Shown piece by piece: positions 6,316-8,765 of a stretch of DNA of 8,765 nt. Where the stretch lies: assembly GCA_019308655.1 (NCBI GenBank), contig JAFDHS010000221.1, forward strand, positions 1-8,765. Reading direction: 5' to 3'. Within the stretch, counting starts at the first letter, position 1. Each line of letters begins with the position of its first letter. This DNA comes from Deltaproteobacteria bacterium. GTDB lineage: Bacteria; Desulfobacterota; Desulfobacteria; Desulfobacterales; JAFDHS01. The position numbers and the translations under genes are program-made. Under the pieces are notes generated by a model, which did no database searches, was not told where the DNA came from, and saw only the letters and a program-made list of their open reading frames with translations.

Positions 6316-6373
6316 TACCAAAATCCGTAATTGTTTGAGTGATCGGCAATTTAATAAAAGAGTGTTAAAATGT

Positions 6374-6390
6374 AAGATTCCCGGAATCTT
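6374..6390. promoter_or_regulatory. Inverted repeat upstream of the acyl-CoA ligase, possible operator
   Basis: AAGATTC (6374-6380) and GAATCTT (6384-6390) form a perfect 7-3-7 inverted repeat about 70 bases before the ligase ATG. Just downstream on the minus strand, a weak promoter-like pair TTACAT and TAAATT is spaced by 16 bases. No regulator family is recognised from the motif. Confidence 0.35.
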
Positions 6391-6451
6391 TGTTTGAGAA
6401 ATCAGCTTAACATCTTTTGGTTAGTTTTCTTTCAGGCACTGCATAATACAA

Positions 6452-6478
6452 CAGCCCGCCTTGAAATCAAGCGGGCTG
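6452..6478 (-). terminator. Probable terminator after glnA
   Basis: A GC-rich stem of eight perfect pairs, CAGCCCGC (6452-6459) with GCGGGCTG (6471-6478), extends by three or four pairs past one bulged C. It starts 31 bases after the glnA stop codon. The T tract on the minus side is poor (TTGTATT), and a short TTTT follows on the plus side, so the hairpin is clear but termination efficiency is uncertain. Confidence 0.65.
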
Positions 6479-6508
6479 CTGCTTTTATCAAAAAATTTAT
6501 TATCAGTT

Positions 6509-7921
6509 TTATATATCGAAATAAAGGAAAAATTCGTGAGGATGGGGTCGTAATTTTACCGCATTTACCTCCTTTTCAGTCTTGTATTCAATCCACGTAT
6601 CAATAACATCTTTGGTAAAGACATCCCCTTTAAGCAAAAATTCATGATCTTCTTTTAATGCAGCAAGAGCTTCTTCCAGAGAGCCTGGCGCCGACTCGAT
6701 TCCGGCCAGTTCTTCCGGCGGAAGATCATATATATTTTTATCAAGGGGTTCACCGGGATCAATCTTGTTTTCAATACCGTCCAGGACAGCCATCAGCAAG
6801 GCGGAAAATGCCAGATAGCCGTTGCAGGACGGATCCGGCGTTCTGAACTCTATCCGTTTTGCCTTGGGTGAGGCAGAATACATCGGTATACGGATTGCCG
6901 CACTCCGGTTACGGCTTGAGTAAGCCAGATTCACCGGGGCTTCAAAACCGGGCACAAGCCGTTTGTAGGAATTGGTGGTCGGGTTGGTAAAGGCACACAG
7001 GGCCTTGCAATGCTTGAGTATCCCTCCGATTGCATAAAGCGCCTCCTGGGAAACCCCGGCATATTTATCACCGGCAAACAAAGGTTTTCCCTCATTCCAT
7101 ATACTTACATGGGTATGCATTCCGGTGCCGTTATCTTCAAAGAGGGGTTTCGGCATGAAGGTCACGGTATGATTATAACGATGAGCGACGTTTTTCAAAA
7201 CGTACTTGAACCACATGAGCTGATCACCCATTTCGACCAGCGGCTTGAAACGCATATCGATTTCCGCCTGGCCGCCGGTTGCCACTTCATGATGCTGACA
7301 TTCAACATCGATTCCAAGGCTTTCCAAAACAAGAAGCATTTCAGTCCGAATATCCTGAAATTTATCCATGGGTGGAACCGGAAAGTATCCCTCCTTGTGC
7401 CTGGGTTTATAAGCGAGATTCGGGGATTCTTCTTTTCCGCTGTTCCAGATCCCTTCAACAGAATCAACTTCATAAAAGGCAAAATTTGTTCCAGAGGAGA
7501 AACGGACATCATCAAAAATAAAAAATTCCGCTTCAGGCCCAAAATATACGGTATCACCGATCCCGGTACTTTTCAGGTATGCTTCCGCCTTTTGGGCAAT
7601 GTATCGTGGATCACGACTATAGGACTCCCCGGTAAGGGGGTCCTGAATTTTTCCGATAAGGACCAGAGTCGGTTCTTTAAAAAAGGGGTCCATCTTTGCC
7701 GTTGTCGGATCCGGCACCACAAGCATATCACTTGCATGAATCGGCTGCCATCCTCGAATACTCGAACCGTCAAAACCGAATCCCTCTTCAAAAGCGGATT
7801 CATCCAATTCACTCAGGGGTACGGTAAAATGCTGCCATACACCCGGAAAATCCAGAAAGCGTATATCAACAACCTTTGCACCATTCTCTTTTGCCATTTC
7901 CAATACTTCTTTTGGTGTCAT
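6509..7921 (-). CDS. glnA: Glutamine synthetase type I (GlnA)
   Basis: This cytoplasmic dodecameric enzyme makes glutamine from glutamate, ammonium and ATP, the main ammonium-assimilation step. The 470 residues are full length for class I-beta. Landmarks are DGSSIRGW (51-58), the metal-binding GPEAEFF (128-134), the EVATGGQAEID stretch (212-222), NGTGMHTH (265-272, ammonium and ATP site), NRSAAIRIP (338-346, glutamate and phosphate site) and RIEFRTPDPSCNGYL (356-370). Tyr398 in NIYDLPPEE corresponds to the tyrosine adenylylated by GlnE in enteric bacteria, so control by reversible adenylylation is possible; glnE is not in the window. The protein ends HPHEFFLYFDI, typical of the family. The ATG at 7921 has an AGGAGGA site at 7936-7930, eight bases upstream. 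The gene lies 40 bases downstream of the ammonium transporter gene, probably in one operon, and is followed by a hairpin. Confidence 0.98.
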   Translation of the reverse strand: MTPKEVLEMAKENGAKVVDIRFLDFPGVWQHFTVPLSELDESAFEEGFGFDGSSIRGWQPIHASDMLVVPDPTTAKMDPFFKEPTLVLIGKIQDPLTGESYSRDPRYIAQKAEAYLKSTGIGDTVYFGPEAEFFIFDDVRFSSGTNFAFYEVDSVEGIWNSGKEESPNLAYKPRHKEGYFPVPPMDKFQDIRTEMLLVLESLGIDVECQHHEVATGGQAEIDMRFKPLVEMGDQLMWFKYVLKNVAHRYNHTVTFMPKPLFEDNGTGMHTHVSIWNEGKPLFAGDKYAGVSQEALYAIGGILKHCKALCAFTNPTTNSYKRLVPGFEAPVNLAYSSRNRSAAIRIPMYSASPKAKRIEFRTPDPSCNGYLAFSALLMAVLDGIENKIDPGEPLDKNIYDLPPEELAGIESAPGSLEEALAALKEDHEFLLKGDVFTKDVIDTWIEYKTEKEVNAVKLRPHPHEFFLYFDI

Positions 7922-7961
7922 CCTTAGAATCCTCCTGTTTAATAATATTCGTTAATCGGTA

Positions 7962-8765
7962 TTATTCTATCTCAAAAGCTCTTTCCCCATGTATTGTGTT
8001 GTCAAGGCCTTCAATCTCATCTTCATAATTAACCCTGAGTCCTCCGGTAATAAACTTTGTCACATACACGATTATGATTGTTCCGACTGCTGTAAAAATT
8101 GCTGTGACAAGGATTGAAACAAACTGAATCCACAGTTGCCTGGGATTTCCATAGATTAACCCTGCCGCACCCTCGGTTATTGCCGGATTCGCAAAAATCC
8201 CTGTTGCAAGGGCCCCCCAGATACCGCATATCCCATGTACCCCAAATGCATCTAATGAATCATCATAGCCGATTTTTTGTTTAATTATCGAAACGCTGTA
8301 AAAACCGAGTAAACCGGCTATAAGTCCTATTACCAGGGCAGCCTGGAGGTTGACAAACCCGGCAGCCGGTGTAATGGCAACAAGCCCTGCAACAGCTCCC
8401 GAAGCAATTCCCAGCACCGTCGGTTTTTTCTTAACATGCCATTCAGCAAACATCCATGAAAGAGCCCCTATGGAAGCCGAGGTATTTGTTACTAAAAATG
8501 CCGAACCGGCAACACCGTCCGCAGCAAGCTGGCTGCCGGCATTGAAGCCGAACCAGCCAAACCACAACAGGGCCGCACCCAGAGCGGTCAATGAAACACT
8601 TGAAGGAAACATGGCCGTTTTGCCGTATCCTATTCGTTTGCCAAGAACCAGAGAGAGGACAAGCCCTGCAACCCCTGCGTTGATATGAACGACATTTCCG
8701 CCGGCAAAATCAAGGGCACCCATATCCCCCATCCATCCACCGCCCCACACCCAGTGAGCAATGGG
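7962..8765 (-). CDS. amt: Ammonium transporter, Amt family (3' part, runs off the window)
   Basis: The C-terminal 267 residues of an inner-membrane ammonium channel are present; the N-terminal part lies beyond base 8765. The reading frame is open to the edge (PIAHWVWGGGWMGDMG...). The two pore histidines of the family are both visible: the first in VVHINAGVAGLV (fragment residue 27) and the second in DAFGVHGICGIWGAL (residue 177). FGWFGFNAGS is another Amt signature. Several hydrophobic membrane helices alternate with short loops. The cytoplasmic tail GLRVNYEDEIEGLDNTIHGE is the conserved Amt C-terminus, which transmits PII (GlnK) control in relatives. The gene ends 40 bases before glnA, with no terminator in between, which suggests an amt-glnA operon for ammonium scavenging. 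The promoter and any glnK gene lie outside the window. Confidence 0.96.
   Translation of the reverse strand, partial: PIAHWVWGGGWMGDMGALDFAGGNVVHINAGVAGLVLSLVLGKRIGYGKTAMFPSSVSLTALGAALLWFGWFGFNAGSQLAADGVAGSAFLVTNTSASIGALSWMFAEWHVKKKPTVLGIASGAVAGLVAITPAAGFVNLQAALVIGLIAGLLGFYSVSIIKQKIGYDDSLDAFGVHGICGIWGALATGIFANPAITEGAAGLIYGNPRQLWIQFVSILVTAIFTAVGTIIIVYVTKFITGGLRVNYEDEIEGLDNTIHGERAFEIE

Noticed and set aside
6304..6321. TTG at 6321 as the ligase start codon
   Set aside because: It is a rare start codon with no better ribosome-binding site. The ATG at 6303 matches the expected N-terminus, though the longer form cannot be excluded.
7010..7927. A 305-codon open frame on the plus strand opposite glnA
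   Set aside because: It is the antisense shadow of a certain glutamine synthetase gene, with no recognisable domain, no ribosome-binding site and low-quality composition.

Overview
The window most likely comes from a sulfate-reducing bacterium of the Desulfobacterota. The evidence is a dissimilatory APS reductase pair (aprB, aprA) followed on the same strand by the start of qmoA. Base composition is moderate, with AT-rich intergenic stretches. The AprA active-site and FAD motifs and the two AprB ferredoxin clusters are intact, so a working sulfate-respiration module is expected. Genus cannot be fixed from this stretch.

Layout. Bases 1-120 hold the first 40 codons of qmoA (minus strand). Bases 121-395 are a leader with two long, overlapping inverted repeats and then the aprA terminator hairpin. 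aprA (396-2372) and aprB (2468-2905) follow, both minus, so transcription runs aprB-aprA-(terminator)-qmoA. Bases 2906-3482 are an AT-rich gap with no gene and probably hold the aprBA promoter and leader. On the plus strand come tRNA-Val(UAC) and tRNA-Asp(GUC), closed by a strong intrinsic terminator, then a small PilZ-domain protein (3925-4356). After it, on the minus strand, are a short remnant of a proline racemase-family gene (about 4425-4541), a fatty-acyl-CoA ligase (4537-6303), glnA (6509-7921) and the 3' part of an ammonium transporter gene (7962 to the window edge).

How the genes work together. AprBA reduces APS to sulfite plus AMP, and the QmoABC complex is thought to feed it electrons from the quinone pool. 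Amt and glutamine synthetase form an ammonium uptake and assimilation pair, probably one operon (40 nt gap). The acyl-CoA ligase fits a fatty-acid-using sulfate reducer. The PilZ protein points to c-di-GMP signalling.

No exotic system (CRISPR, defence island, mobile element, biosynthetic cluster) was found. The points most worth a second look are the overlapping inverted repeats in the qmoA leader, the gene remnant directly behind the acyl-CoA ligase, and a perfect 18-bp in-frame tandem duplication inside that ligase.
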